From Methanobacteriota archaeon (GTDB lineage: Archaea > Thermoplasmatota > E2 > DHVEG-1), in the NCBI GenBank assembly GCA_017885605.1, contig JAFNFT010000037.1:389-50344 (forward strand): a stretch of 49,956 bases of DNA, read 5' to 3'. Numbering within the stretch: position 1 is the first letter of the stretch; each line of letters begins with the position of its first letter. Position numbers and translations under genes: made by a program. This document shows, piece by piece, positions 24,851 to 33,415 of this stretch. The notes beneath the pieces were generated by a model. The model had not been told where the DNA came from. It did no database searches and saw nothing but the letters and a program-made list of their open reading frames with translations.

Positions 24851-25789
24851 TTACTTGATGCCAAGGAGGAAAAACAGCAGGAGTGTTGCACTATGTTCCG
24901 AAGATGTTTCTTTCACATTTGCCGCGGATACTTGTAATGAGATTTCAACTTTTCCAAATCCCAGAAGGAGTCCTGCACGTAGGGTCATTTCTTGACCTGG
25001 TTGTAGTTCTGATATATTACCAGTGAAATGTATTCCAATGAAAACGAGTTTACCAGAAATCGTAAAATTCAATTGAACATCCCATGCGGTATAATTACCG
25101 ATGTTTTTAATAATAATTGAGGATCCAAAACCGCCTTTCAGTGTAATCTGTAGGAATGTTTCATGAAGACCATAGGTTTTAAAACATCCATCAGCACCGA
25201 CAAATTCTGTCCAGTTTTGACCATCGTTTGTTGAAAGGTATACCGTCCCATTTTGATAGATGTTTGTACCATTCCCAGAGATCCAGTAGTAGTTGTCGGT
25301 GACATTCGCGGTGTAGACAACAATGTAATACGTCTGTCCTGGGGTGACCCAGATGTCATCGAAGTTGAATTCTATCCATGCTAATTGTTCCTCTGTCGGG
25401 GTTCCGTTGACAATGGGAAATCCATTTGGTTCGACAGAGGTGATCGCGAGATCCTTTTCTGTTAAGTTATCTCTTATTGCTAAAAAGCAAGGATATGTGG
25501 TAGATGCGTTTCTTGCCATCAAAAAGAAGGTTCTTGTCAATACTTCCATCTGGGGGATGAACGACTGTGCTATTGAGAGATTTGCGTAGTAACCAAAAAT
25601 ATTCGTTCTCCCTAATGGTAACGATCCATCATAATCAGTCATGGATTGATCGAGTTCATCGACGTACGGTGACTCGGTGATGCCACTTCTTTGACTGTTT
25701 TTCTGATTTTGGTCTGTTGCTGCTACAGCAGCGCCTAGTCCTCCAAGGACTACGATGCCTATAATAAGACATGATAACAATTTTTTCAT
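24851..25789 (-). CDS. Secreted protein with beta-sandwich-like domain, function unknown
   Basis: 312 residues. A signal peptide covers residues 1-23 (MKKLLSCLIIGIVVLGGLGAAVAA). The body is rich in Asn/Thr with many N-glycosylation sequons (NLS, NAS, NVT, NGT, NWT, NYT, NFT, NIS). Residues 60-200 look like a jelly-roll or carbohydrate-binding-like domain (AQSFIPQMEVLTRTFFLMAR, PGQTYYIVVYTANVTDNYYWISG). Residues 215-290 resemble an Ig-like fold. The C-terminal 12 residues are hydrophobic (ATLLLFFLLGIK), too short for a normal anchor. It may be an S-layer-associated or adhesive protein; that is inference. The gene converges on PAC2. Confidence 0.75.
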   Translation of the reverse strand: MKKLLSCLIIGIVVLGGLGAAVAATDQNQKNSQRSGITESPYVDELDQSMTDYDGSLPLGRTNIFGYYANLSIAQSFIPQMEVLTRTFFLMARNASTTYPCFLAIRDNLTEKDLAITSVEPNGFPIVNGTPTEEQLAWIEFNFDDIWVTPGQTYYIVVYTANVTDNYYWISGNGTNIYQNGTVYLSTNDGQNWTEFVGADGCFKTYGLHETFLQITLKGGFGSSIIIKNIGNYTAWDVQLNFTISGKLVFIGIHFTGNISELQPGQEMTLRAGLLLGFGKVEISLQVSAANVKETSSEHSATLLLFFLLGIK

Positions 25790-25956
25790 TTTCTTTGCCT
25801 CTCCCGGATATTCGTTATGGAAATATTATATCAAATCAGTATATAAATTTTTTTTACCACATTGTTAAAAGAACTTAAAAAATTATTTGAACTTTTAAAA
25901 AATGTGTTTTTTTTCTCTTGTGTTACTCACCAAAAGAATTTTTTTGAAAATTGTTA

Positions 25957-26589
25957 TTAAATTTTTTTTTCAAACTGTTTCAAATCAGAGACAACATACT
26001 GACCTTTTGTGTTTTTCTTTCTATCAAGATAGTATGAAGTGATGCCGAGTTTCTGAGGGGAGAGATAATCGAACTCTTTATGATCACCCACATGTATCAT
26101 TTCTAGTGGTGATATATTCAGTTTTTTACAGATCATCGCATAGAAATCCGTGACTTTTTTCACCGTATGAAAATCTGAGGTTGATGAAAAAACCTTATCG
26201 AAGTAGGTACGTAATTTGGTTTGTGTGAGTTGCACGTCTATGAATTCTTTCTTTGCATTGGAGCTGATGATGAGGCTATAGTTTTTTGATAATCGTTTCA
26301 GGACCGATGGGACTTCTGGATAGATCTCTACGTTGTTTCGATATTCTAAAAGCATTTTTTTCCAATCTGTTTGGAGGTGGAAGCGGTCGAACCAGTACCC
26401 TGGGTCATACCATTCGATGCGGTTATCTCCTATCTTTTCGTACTCCTCAAAGAGATATTTCTTTGCAGTTTCTCCATCGACGTGATGTTGCTTGGCGTAG
26501 AGCGCTGGGACCCCTTCAAGCCAGAATGCGTCTGCGAAGGTATGTTTCGCGATGGTACCATCGAAGTCAAAAGAGATTATTTTGATCAT
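25957..26589 (-). CDS. HAD superfamily hydrolase
   Basis: 210 residues. Motif I is SFDFDGTIA, motif II IISSNAKKEFID, motif III a lysine around VKKVTDFYAM, and motif IV HVGDHKEFDYLSPQKLG. A helical cap lies between motifs I and II, as in the HAD-IA phosphoglycolate-phosphatase-like group. It is a predicted phosphatase; the substrate is unknown. A TATA-like box at 26611-26620 lies about 26 bases before ATG 26589, with no ribosome site, so a leaderless transcript is likely. Confidence 0.87.
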   Translation of the reverse strand: MIKIISFDFDGTIAKHTFADAFWLEGVPALYAKQHHVDGETAKKYLFEEYEKIGDNRIEWYDPGYWFDRFHLQTDWKKMLLEYRNNVEIYPEVPSVLKRLSKNYSLIISSNAKKEFIDVQLTQTKLRTYFDKVFSSTSDFHTVKKVTDFYAMICKKLNISPLEMIHVGDHKEFDYLSPQKLGITSYYLDRKKNTKGQYVVSDLKQFEKKI

Positions 26590-26610
26590 AGAATCCGCTG
26601 ATACATCCTC

Positions 26611-26620
26611 TGTTGTATTA
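26611..26620 (-). promoter_or_regulatory. TATA box for the HAD hydrolase gene
   Basis: Read on the minus strand this is CCTTTTAATA, centred about 26 bases before the start codon at 26589, the expected spacing for a leaderless archaeal message. Confidence 0.5.
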
Positions 26621-26661
26621 AAAGGTATTCTGCGGAGACATGTCTGAAGTGTGCGTTTTTC

Positions 26662-27486
26662 TTAGGCTTTCTGTGCGGATTTTTGTTTGTTTTTTCTCAT
26701 CAGATCATATCCAACGACCGCAAGAAGACCAGCGACGATAAGGACGATAGCGATACTTACGGTGGTTGCAACATTGATATCGGTGATTGTGTTTGGCTGG
26801 GCCATCCGTTTCAACCAGATGCCAAAGAACGCCCAGAGAACAACAAGACTAAATGCAAGATCTTTCCGGAGAGCAAGCATAAGATAGGTAAGGAGTGTTC
26901 CGACCGCGATGATGATGATCGTCCAGGTTAACTGGTCGATCCCGAAACCATCCCATTGTATTGAAATGAGGAACGCGGTGACGTTTGCTATCGTTGCAAC
27001 GGTAATCCAACCAAGATAGACGCTAAAGGGGACATGAACACAGAGTTTTTCTTTCATCGTAACGCTTGATTTCCCGATCTTTAGACGAACATAGATTGCG
27101 AGCAGAGAACAAAGAAGGAGGATCATGATGAGTACCGAAAGGCCGACATATTGATAGTGCCAAAGGTAAATCCAGGCGCTGTTTGCAATACCACTCAGGA
27201 TAAACAACCCGGTGATTTGTGACAGAAACGGCATTTTAATTTCTTCTTTTTTGAACATGTCTCGTGCTTGGTACACAGCAAAGACAATCCATAGAATGTA
27301 AATAATACTCCAGATGGAGAAAGTGAGACCCGCGGGAACGAAAAAATTCGGTAACGCGTCAGAGAGTTCTTGGGTGGTTTTTCCGTTGAGTGGAAGAATG
27401 ATCGCCAAAGCGTTTACTACAATGGTGATTATTACTGCAAGGATGTTTCCTGCTTGAAGGATTCTCTTTTTGCTTCGTGGCGTCAT
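26662..27486 (-). CDS. TspO/MBR-related (tryptophan-rich sensory-type) membrane protein
   Basis: About 274 residues with around nine membrane segments. The region PAGLTFSIWSIIYILWIVFAVYQ and SGIANSAWIYLWHYQYVGLSV resembles the long TspO-like proteins often labelled tryptophan-rich sensory protein. The C-terminus is Lys-rich. The start is ATG 27486, with GAGG seven to ten bases upstream; a longer frame from 27543 has no ribosome site. Ligand (porphyrin or other) is unknown. The gene lies close behind msrA on the same strand, and TspO and MsrA are both linked to stress in other organisms. Confidence 0.75.
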   Translation of the reverse strand: MTPRSKKRILQAGNILAVIITIVVNALAIILPLNGKTTQELSDALPNFFVPAGLTFSIWSIIYILWIVFAVYQARDMFKKEEIKMPFLSQITGLFILSGIANSAWIYLWHYQYVGLSVLIMILLLCSLLAIYVRLKIGKSSVTMKEKLCVHVPFSVYLGWITVATIANVTAFLISIQWDGFGIDQLTWTIIIIAVGTLLTYLMLALRKDLAFSLVVLWAFFGIWLKRMAQPNTITDINVATTVSIAIVLIVAGLLAVVGYDLMRKNKQKSAQKA

Positions 27487-27553
27487 ACGAGTTCCTCTTT
27501 GGTGAAGAATCGGTTTCGTAAAGATAAGCTTTGTGTGCTTCAAAAAATTTTTT

Positions 27554-28024
27554 TTAGCGAGGGCAGGCGGCTAATCCATGTTTTGCTAAATAGTGTTGAT
27601 GATATTCCTCTGCAGGATAAAACGTCGTTGCTTGGGTAATTTCAGTTACAATCTTTTTGCTGTATTTTCTTGATTGTTCAAGATTCTTTTTTGAGAGCTC
27701 TGCTGCTGTTTTCTGTTCCGGTGAATAATAGAAGATAGCCGATCTGTATTGTGTTCCAACATCTGGTTCTTGTCGATTTTTTGTTGTTGGGTCATGGATA
27801 TCCCAAAAAACCCTCAGGAGTTCTTCATAGGTTATTTTCTGAGGGTCAAAGGTGATTTCGACGACTTCTGCATGTCCGGTTTTATCTGTGCATACATCTT
27901 CGTACGTCGGGTTTTTCAATATGCCACCGGTGTATCCTACCGTAGTCGAGAGAACACCGTTGAGGTGTCGAAATGCTTCTTCAACATGCCAGAAACAACC
28001 TGCTCCAAAGATTGCTTTGTCCAT
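27554..28024 (-). CDS. msrA: Peptide methionine sulfoxide reductase MsrA
   Basis: 156 residues, standard length. The catalytic motif GAGCFWHVEEAF is at residues 7-18, followed by VGYTGG, VCTDKTGHAEVV and the DPTTKNRQEPDVGTQYRS block. It reduces methionine-S-sulfoxide in proteins. Start ATG 28024 has GGTGA eight bases upstream. It reads in the same direction as the TspO-like gene, 67 bases away. MsrA is patchy in anaerobic archaea and is often taken as acquired from bacteria. Confidence 0.95.
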   Translation of the reverse strand: MDKAIFGAGCFWHVEEAFRHLNGVLSTTVGYTGGILKNPTYEDVCTDKTGHAEVVEITFDPQKITYEELLRVFWDIHDPTTKNRQEPDVGTQYRSAIFYYSPEQKTAAELSKKNLEQSRKYSKKIVTEITQATTFYPAEEYHQHYLAKHGLAACPR

Positions 28025-28223
28025 ATGTGTTCACCTATCGAACCAAGCAGGATTCTTTCTCTATTAATAATTTTTCTTTATATTATCAGGAAACCGTTGA
28101 AATACTGAAATCCTTAAAGGAAAATTCTCTAATCAGACGGTAGTAGTAAAAATTTTTTCATAAAACGATGAGCTTTGAAGAGTACTCGGCTATAACGTTT
28201 GTCTTATGCTGTATCGCTATTCA

Positions 28224-29057
28224 TCAAAATTTAGTGACTGTTTCTTGTGGGAAAAATTTTTCTTGCTGGAATCTTTTCGCTCGTTGTTTGATTACTTCAA
28301 TTAAGGTATCTGCAATGCCATCTAAACTATCATCGATTTCTTTGAGTGAATAGCGTTTCGTCGCAAATCCTTCTTTGTAGGATTCTTCATCATTCATCAG
28401 GTCTATGACTAATTGTTCTGGGTCTAAATTATGGTGTTCCCCATCGATTCCGATATAGAGACGAGCGTCCTTGATAGCGATATCAACATGTTTTGAGCTG
28501 TTATAGGATTCCAACTCGCAGAATACGCCTCGTTTTCGTAATGATTCATAGAGTTTCAACGCATGGGGTGAGGCGCGTTTTTCTCGTTGATGATGCATGC
28601 AGAGAGATTTTCCGAAGTTGGTCATGGAGTAATCATATTCGGTTTTCGGGAGTTTTACATTACAGACTTCACAGAAGAAATCTTGCGGGGATGTGACATC
28701 TCGTTTCAAATCCCGTTCGAGTTTCGCGAGTTTTACGAGTCTGTTGTCTTGTTCAATTTTCTCCCATATGATCTGCAGCACTTCACGTAAGCTTAACGCA
28801 TCAATAGTGATTTTATATTTTATCCCAAGTAATTTCGCAAGCTCTCCTAACAGATCAGCAGGGTATTTTCCTTGATATTTCTCAACAAAATTAAAAACAA
28901 TGTCATATGCTTTGTTGTCATTTATCTTATCTAACAGTTGCATTAAATGAAACGTATAACATTCATTACAAACCACTTTCCCATCAGGTAATTTACGATA
29001 CGAAGTCCAGAGTTTTTTACTGCATCGTTCGCAGTTGAACATTTTGTCCCATCCCAT
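28224..29057 (-). CDS. Two-zinc-finger protein with nuclease-like (DUF559/Vsr-type) C-terminal domain
   Basis: 277 residues. Residues 9-33 form a zinc finger (Cys9, Cys12, Cys30, Cys33). Residues 34-120 are helical. Residues 129-156 form a second finger (Cys129, Cys132, Cys153, His156). Residues about 163-265 resemble the PD-(D/E)XK fold seen in DUF559 and Vsr: a helix ALKLYESLRKRGVF, a strand VDIAIKDARLYIGIDG (Asp192, Asp205) with HH at 208-209, and a final helix ending EVIKQRAKRF. The usual Glu before the IDG strand is replaced by Gly, so activity is uncertain. TATTTAAATA at 29086-29095 is the likely promoter. I do not know a named family. Confidence 0.7.
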   Translation of the reverse strand: MGWDKMFNCERCSKKLWTSYRKLPDGKVVCNECYTFHLMQLLDKINDNKAYDIVFNFVEKYQGKYPADLLGELAKLLGIKYKITIDALSLREVLQIIWEKIEQDNRLVKLAKLERDLKRDVTSPQDFFCEVCNVKLPKTEYDYSMTNFGKSLCMHHQREKRASPHALKLYESLRKRGVFCELESYNSSKHVDIAIKDARLYIGIDGEHHNLDPEQLVIDLMNDEESYKEGFATKRYSLKEIDDSLDGIADTLIEVIKQRAKRFQQEKFFPQETVTKF

Positions 29058-29169
29058 ACGAATCCCATACCAAATATCCTGTCTTTATTTAAATATCTTT
29101 TCAATTTTACACTTTCCGTGTGCTTTTTGTTGATAAATGTGCATAAATTGGTATTAATAAAAAGAGATT

Positions 29170-29283
29170 ATGCACTATGTTCCTCAGTATCCTCTTTTCA
29201 AATACAAAGGGAGGAAATACCCTGTAATACGTGAACCAAACAATAAAGAAATATATAGGACATTGCTATTTCCATATCGCTAG
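29170..29283 (+). CDS. Possible 37-residue peptide
   Basis: An open frame of 37 codons, MHYVPQYPLFKYKGRKYPVI at its start, ending TAG 13 bases before the next tiny gene. It is rich in Tyr, Lys, Arg and Pro. ATAAATTG at 29143-29150 lies about 24 bases upstream, as for a leaderless message. It would be the first of three small genes in a row. Without homologs this remains a weak call. Confidence 0.35.
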   Translation: MHYVPQYPLFKYKGRKYPVIREPNNKEIYRTLLFPYR

Positions 29284-29295
29284 TAGGGAATTCCT

Positions 29296-29478
29296 GTGAA
29301 CGAAGACGATAAAAAAGAATTTCTCAATGATTTCAAAAAAGGAGATGTCGATAATAAATTAGATATGTGGTACTACGCTGTTGACCAAGAAGCACTTTGG
29401 GAGGAAATCCTTGCTGAAATGTCAATGGTTGCTCAAGCCGCAAATCCTCACAAAGGAAAAGTAGTCGACGAGGAATAA
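29296..29478 (+). CDS. Small acidic protein, first of a tandem pair
   Basis: 60 residues, start GTG 29296 with AGGGAA upstream. It begins MNEDDKKEFLNDFKKGDVDN and carries a Trp-rich helix LDMWYYAVDQEALWEEILAEM. It is clearly related to the next gene (shared MNE-DKKE, FKKGD, LDxWxYA, LWExI). It is probably a helical cytosolic protein. Family not recognised. Confidence 0.7.
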   Translation: MNEDDKKEFLNDFKKGDVDNKLDMWYYAVDQEALWEEILAEMSMVAQAANPHKGKVVDEE

Positions 29479-29489
29479 AGGTATCAGCT

Positions 29490-29693
29490 ATGAATGAAGA
29501 AGACAAAAAAGAACTGATTGAAGAATTCAAGAAAGGCGATGGGACGAAACGCTTAGATCTGTGGGATTACGCACTTGCTCAGCAAGTCCTCTGGGAGAAT
29601 ATTATCGCAGATTTACAGAGAATCGCCCATGAGCAAGGGGTTGACAAAGAGCTTGATAAACGCATGGAAGACGATATGAAGGGAGTGGAGTAA
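29490..29693 (+). CDS. Small acidic protein, second of a tandem pair
   Basis: 67 residues, ATG start 11 bases after the first paralog. It begins MNEEDKKELIEEFKKGDGTK and has LDLWDYALAQQVLWENIIADL, then an acidic tail. The pairwise match with its neighbour over the first 45 residues is strong, so the pair arose by tandem duplication. A conserved short protein under selection is likely, but its role is unknown. The convergent SDR gene ends nine bases beyond its stop. Confidence 0.72.
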   Translation: MNEEDKKELIEEFKKGDGTKRLDLWDYALAQQVLWENIIADLQRIAHEQGVDKELDKRMEDDMKGVE

Positions 29694-29702
29694 GGATCGC
29701 GG

Positions 29703-30527
29703 TTATAAACCAACATATTTTTTACTGATTTCCCATAATTTTTTCGCAGCATCCATGTCATAGGTTTCTGTCTTTGTTTGTTTGACTGATTTTTTTTCGA
29801 AATATTCTCCGGTGATTGTTTCAACCTCTGGTAAGCTTGCAAGATAGATCGGGGTTTGTGCAGCAATCGATGGTTCTTTTCCGAGGAGTTTAAAAAATTT
29901 TGCGGAGAACCACCCTGCGTCTCTCCCAAGGTTTGTCGCACTCATCCCTGGATTAACACAATTCACCGTAATATTAGTGCCTTTGATTTTTTCTGCCAAA
30001 AGTCTTGTGAAAAGAATACTCGCGAGTTTCGAATGGCCATACACCTTCATCCCAGAATAACCATGTTTGAATTCAAGGTCATTGAAATGGATTGTTCCAG
30101 AGTGCAACCCTGAGGTGAGATTAATGATTCTCGCAGGTGCGCTCTTTTTCAAGGCATCTAGGAGACGGTTGGTCATAAGAAACGGAGCAAGATAATTGAC
30201 CGCAAAGGTGTTCTCAATCCCGTCTTTTGATTCCCGCCGATGGTAATCCACGATCCCTGCATTATTGATTAAGACATGTAACGCGGGATATTTTTTGAGA
30301 AACTCCCTGCAACAGTCTCGAATCGAGGAAAACGATGAAAGATTACAAAACAACACGTCGATGTTGGTATTCTTTGTTGCTTCGATGAGTTCTTGTCTTG
30401 TTTGTTCTCCTCGTTGTACATCTCGTGTGGTGATCACGACTGTTGCTCCAAGCATCGCTAAGCCTTTTGCGGTTTCTTTGCCTATTCCTGATGTCGCACC
30501 TGTGATTAGTACGATTTTTCCTTGCAT
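29703..30527 (-). CDS. Short-chain dehydrogenase/reductase (retinol-dehydrogenase-like)
   Basis: 274 residues. The Rossmann motif is TGATSGIGKETA (about residues 8-19), with TTRD after the second strand suggesting NADP preference. NNAG is at about residue 90, the catalytic serine lies in LTSGLHSG, and the YGHSKLASILF motif gives the Tyr-x-x-x-Lys pair. Length fits a classical SDR. The substrate is unknown. It is divergent from the first aminotransferase with a 71-base shared promoter region. Confidence 0.9.
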   Translation of the reverse strand: MQGKIVLITGATSGIGKETAKGLAMLGATVVITTRDVQRGEQTRQELIEATKNTNIDVLFCNLSSFSSIRDCCREFLKKYPALHVLINNAGIVDYHRRESKDGIENTFAVNYLAPFLMTNRLLDALKKSAPARIINLTSGLHSGTIHFNDLEFKHGYSGMKVYGHSKLASILFTRLLAEKIKGTNITVNCVNPGMSATNLGRDAGWFSAKFFKLLGKEPSIAAQTPIYLASLPEVETITGEYFEKKSVKQTKTETYDMDAAKKLWEISKKYVGL

Positions 30528-30598
30528 GCTCGCCCACCAATATGTTTTTGTGAAGATAGACGATGAAACTATATTAACCTACTGACTGGAGGAAAACC

Positions 30599-31936
30599 TT
30601 GAAGGATTTTTTAAAGGAAACATTAAAGAAAGATACGTCTCTTTTGCAGTACATGGACTCCTCTCGGAAACAAAAAAGGAAGCGGCATCTCTCCAGGCTC
30701 GTCGAACAAGAGCTTCATGGTTTATCCCCGATTCAGACGATTATGAAAATGGCGGAACACCAAGCGATTCGCAAAATGGGATTAAACCCTGAGGAGGTGA
30801 TCTCATTTGGTGGAGGCTGGTGCAATCATACCGCGCCTGAAGCATTAAGAAACGCCTACCAGACGATACTAAACGATGCTACATTGTTTCATCAGAGCGG
30901 GAGGTACAGTCCAATTATTGGTGATTCATCCTGCCGAGAGCAGATCTGTCATTTCGAAGATGCCTTCTACAATCTGACGTCTTTGGAATCAGAGAACATC
31001 TTGCTTGGTCATTCCTCAACACAACTGTTCCATGATGTCCTGCGTGTGGTATGCGACCCTGGTGAACCAGTGGGGTTTCTTGACCCGACGTATGCGAATT
31101 ATCTGAATGCCGTGAAATGTGCACTCCCCGGCTCACCGATCTGGTTTGTACCCGCATTACATCCACAGAAATGGACGTATCTAAAAACCCCTGATGAGTC
31201 ATTAGAAATCCTCAAACAGTACTGCGAAAAAGGATTACGAGTGTTCGCCATTCCAGTCCCTGATAATCCCACAAGTCAGATTCCATCAGAAGAATTCCTA
31301 AAAAGCGCATTGGAAATCATGACGGATGCAAATGGCTACCTCCTCTTGGATCATGCCTACAAAGCATTGTGGTTCGGAGAAATGCCACGATGTTATTCGT
31401 GGTCCCCGGTGGAGCAGTCTCATCTGATCACGCTGCATTCCAACTCGAAATGGTTATCAAGTCTTGGGAGACGCTTAGGTTGGGCTGAGGCACATGATAC
31501 AGTGATCAATGGGTTAGAAAAAATAAACGAATCCGTACTCTTATCTCCCGATAGTCTGCATAGTATGGCCACCGCCCGGTTCTTAGAACAGACCCTGGCT
31601 GATGGTTCTTTGAAACAGTATGTGAATGACGTTCGCAGGCTTTATGAAAAAACAGCTGCGGTCATGATGTCTTCTTTAGATTCCTGTCTAGGTTGGAAAC
31701 GGCTCACACCTGATGGAGGGTTGTATACGTGCTGTCCGACGCCACATCACGTGGAACCAAGAGGATTTGTCGAACGATTGTTGAAAGAAACCGGCGTCCT
31801 GCTTATCCCTGGAACTGGTTTTGGCCCAAGCATGAGTTCTGGACTGCGTCTCTCCTATGGCCCGCTCTGCTATATGCATGAACAGATCATCGAGGGGATT
31901 GAACGGATCAGTCATTATCTCGCAAAAACAGGATGA
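30599..31936 (+). CDS. PLP-dependent aminotransferase, class I/II
   Basis: 445 residues. A fold-type I aminotransferase: ILLGHSSTQLFHDVL (cofactor loop), PVPDNPTSQIPSEEF with the conserved Asn-Pro, LLLDHAYKALWFG (Asp binding the pyridine nitrogen), HSNSKWLSSLGRRLGW (PLP lysine), and GLRLSYG with the substrate arginine. An N-terminal basic extension of about 45 residues is present. The start is TTG 30599, with GGAGG at 30588-30592 six bases upstream. The substrate is unknown. It is near an exported Ntn hydrolase and another aminotransferase. Confidence 0.87.
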   Translation: MKDFLKETLKKDTSLLQYMDSSRKQKRKRHLSRLVEQELHGLSPIQTIMKMAEHQAIRKMGLNPEEVISFGGGWCNHTAPEALRNAYQTILNDATLFHQSGRYSPIIGDSSCREQICHFEDAFYNLTSLESENILLGHSSTQLFHDVLRVVCDPGEPVGFLDPTYANYLNAVKCALPGSPIWFVPALHPQKWTYLKTPDESLEILKQYCEKGLRVFAIPVPDNPTSQIPSEEFLKSALEIMTDANGYLLLDHAYKALWFGEMPRCYSWSPVEQSHLITLHSNSKWLSSLGRRLGWAEAHDTVINGLEKINESVLLSPDSLHSMATARFLEQTLADGSLKQYVNDVRRLYEKTAAVMMSSLDSCLGWKRLTPDGGLYTCCPTPHHVEPRGFVERLLKETGVLLIPGTGFGPSMSSGLRLSYGPLCYMHEQIIEGIERISHYLAKTG

Positions 31937-31970
31937 TTCCTCTCAAGGATGATGATCGTCATCAACCAGT

Positions 31971-31982
31971 ATTTTTATAAAG
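31971..31982 (+). promoter_or_regulatory. TATA box for the C45-type hydrolase gene
   Basis: ATTTTTATAAAG, about 40 bases before ATG 32017. A start of transcription near 31998-32002 would place GGAGG (32004-32008) in a short leader, which favours ATG 32017 over the upstream GTG 31996. Confidence 0.5.
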
Positions 31983-32016
31983 AGGTGCTCTGATTGTGGA
32001 TACGGAGGAATCATTC

Positions 32017-33351
32017 ATGAAACATCTCTGGGTTGTATGCATCTGCCTCTGTTGTGTTTTACCAGTGGTGCAAGCAAGTATTGTTCCAAATCAAAAAAAT
32101 ACACAATACCCAGTTCCAGCTTCTCTATTGGACGGAGGCTGGGTCGAGGAACAGGACAATATCACGATACTTCATGTGAGCGGCACCAATTACGAAATGG
32201 GATACCAACACGGATATCTCCTCAGGGAACAAGTTCAAGAAAACGTCAGGGCGTTTTTACATTATGCTACGGAGTATGTCACCTCTGCTGAGTTGATGAA
32301 CTACTGGAACATGTCACAACCGTATATCCCTTCTCAATATATTGATGAAATTCAAGGTATTGCTGATGGGGCAAACATCAGCTTTGATGACATCGCAGAA
32401 TCCATCATGGCGGTTGAATACGCAGATCATGGATGTTATGGGATCGCAGCCTGGGGACCTGCAACCCCAGATGGAAAGTTATACCATGCCCGGAGTTTTG
32501 ATTTACCTTCAACCATTCAAGACCCGGTAAGTGGAAAATACGCCCATGAGAACACCGTCCTTATCATCCGAAATCCTGACAATGGATCTGCCTCATTATC
32601 TCCTGCGATCGCAGGTTCATTTCATACCGGTGGCGGTATGAATTCGCAGGGAGTTTCGCTTGGTATTCAAATCTGCTGGAGCAAAGACCAGACGTTCGAG
32701 GGAAACCCGTATCATTTCCGAGTACAGGCGGTCCTAGATTCCGCGACAACCGCTGCGGAAGCTATTCAAATATTAAATACAAATCGGACTCATGGGTTCA
32801 ACTTCATTGTCTCGCAGGCGAACCCTGCAGAGGGTTTTGCCCTTGAGCAGACAGCGAATCTCACCTACGTCGGAACCTATAACGGCTCAGTGGAAAGCAA
32901 CCATCCTTTCTGGGCTATTGAGCATGTGGTGCGACGAACGAATGTGTTCCTTGAACCCACGATTGCGGCGACCCAACGAAAACCCTATAATCCCGCAGGG
33001 TTGATTGCATTTTTCAAACTGTTGTTCTTTCAAAAAAGCAACCCTTATTTTGCAGTATATCAGTTATATCAATCAGTCAGTAAACAAATTGATATTACGT
33101 GGGGTAATTTAACGCTGAACAACACTATGGATGTGCTGCAGAACGGGTATCGGGCAGAGGATTTTCCGCTCCTCCGTTTGATCGAACGTTTAGGAAAAGG
33201 GACCGGGATGGCAGAGGCATGGAACCAATGGGTCGCCTGTCCAGCGACCGGTGATATGGTCGTGAGTTTTGCAAATCATGACCAGATGGCGTTCAAAACA
33301 AAGCCTCATTATTTTAACCTTTATGCGTTGCTCAGTGAATCTCCACCATAA
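32017..33351 (+). CDS. Exported C45-type Ntn hydrolase / acyltransferase-like protein
   Basis: 444 residues. Residues 1-20 are a signal peptide (MKHLWVVCICLCCVLPVVQA). The mature protein has GTNYEMGYQHGYLLREQV, then VEYADHGCYGIAAWGPATPDG with the candidate nucleophile cysteine (DHGC), then YHARSFD and FHTGGGMNSQGVSLG. This is the layout of the C45 family (acyl-CoA:6-aminopenicillanic acid acyltransferase and relatives), which mature by self-cleavage before Cys. It would hydrolyse or make amide bonds outside the membrane. Substrate unknown. Start ATG 32017 has GGAGG eight bases upstream; GTG 31996 is an alternative but less likely. Confidence 0.8.
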   Translation: MKHLWVVCICLCCVLPVVQASIVPNQKNTQYPVPASLLDGGWVEEQDNITILHVSGTNYEMGYQHGYLLREQVQENVRAFLHYATEYVTSAELMNYWNMSQPYIPSQYIDEIQGIADGANISFDDIAESIMAVEYADHGCYGIAAWGPATPDGKLYHARSFDLPSTIQDPVSGKYAHENTVLIIRNPDNGSASLSPAIAGSFHTGGGMNSQGVSLGIQICWSKDQTFEGNPYHFRVQAVLDSATTAAEAIQILNTNRTHGFNFIVSQANPAEGFALEQTANLTYVGTYNGSVESNHPFWAIEHVVRRTNVFLEPTIAATQRKPYNPAGLIAFFKLLFFQKSNPYFAVYQLYQSVSKQIDITWGNLTLNNTMDVLQNGYRAEDFPLLRLIERLGKGTGMAEAWNQWVACPATGDMVVSFANHDQMAFKTKPHYFNLYALLSESPP

Positions 33352-33358
33352 AAGCATA

Positions 33359-33390
33359 TGTTTTTTGTTCTCCTTTTTTTCTTTTTTCTC
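33359..33390 (+). terminator. T-rich terminator after the C45-type gene
   Basis: Successive T runs (T6, T8, T6) start eight bases after the stop codon, the usual archaeal termination signal. Confidence 0.6.
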
Positions 33391-33415
33391 CATACAGTAA
33401 TATACATCTTGTTTG

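Noticed and set aside
28025-28223. Search for an RNA gene or small protein in this 199-base gap
   Set aside because: The sequence is A/T-rich with no convincing stem structure, ribosome site or conserved motif; the 61-codon frame at its edge overlaps the end of the zinc-finger gene.
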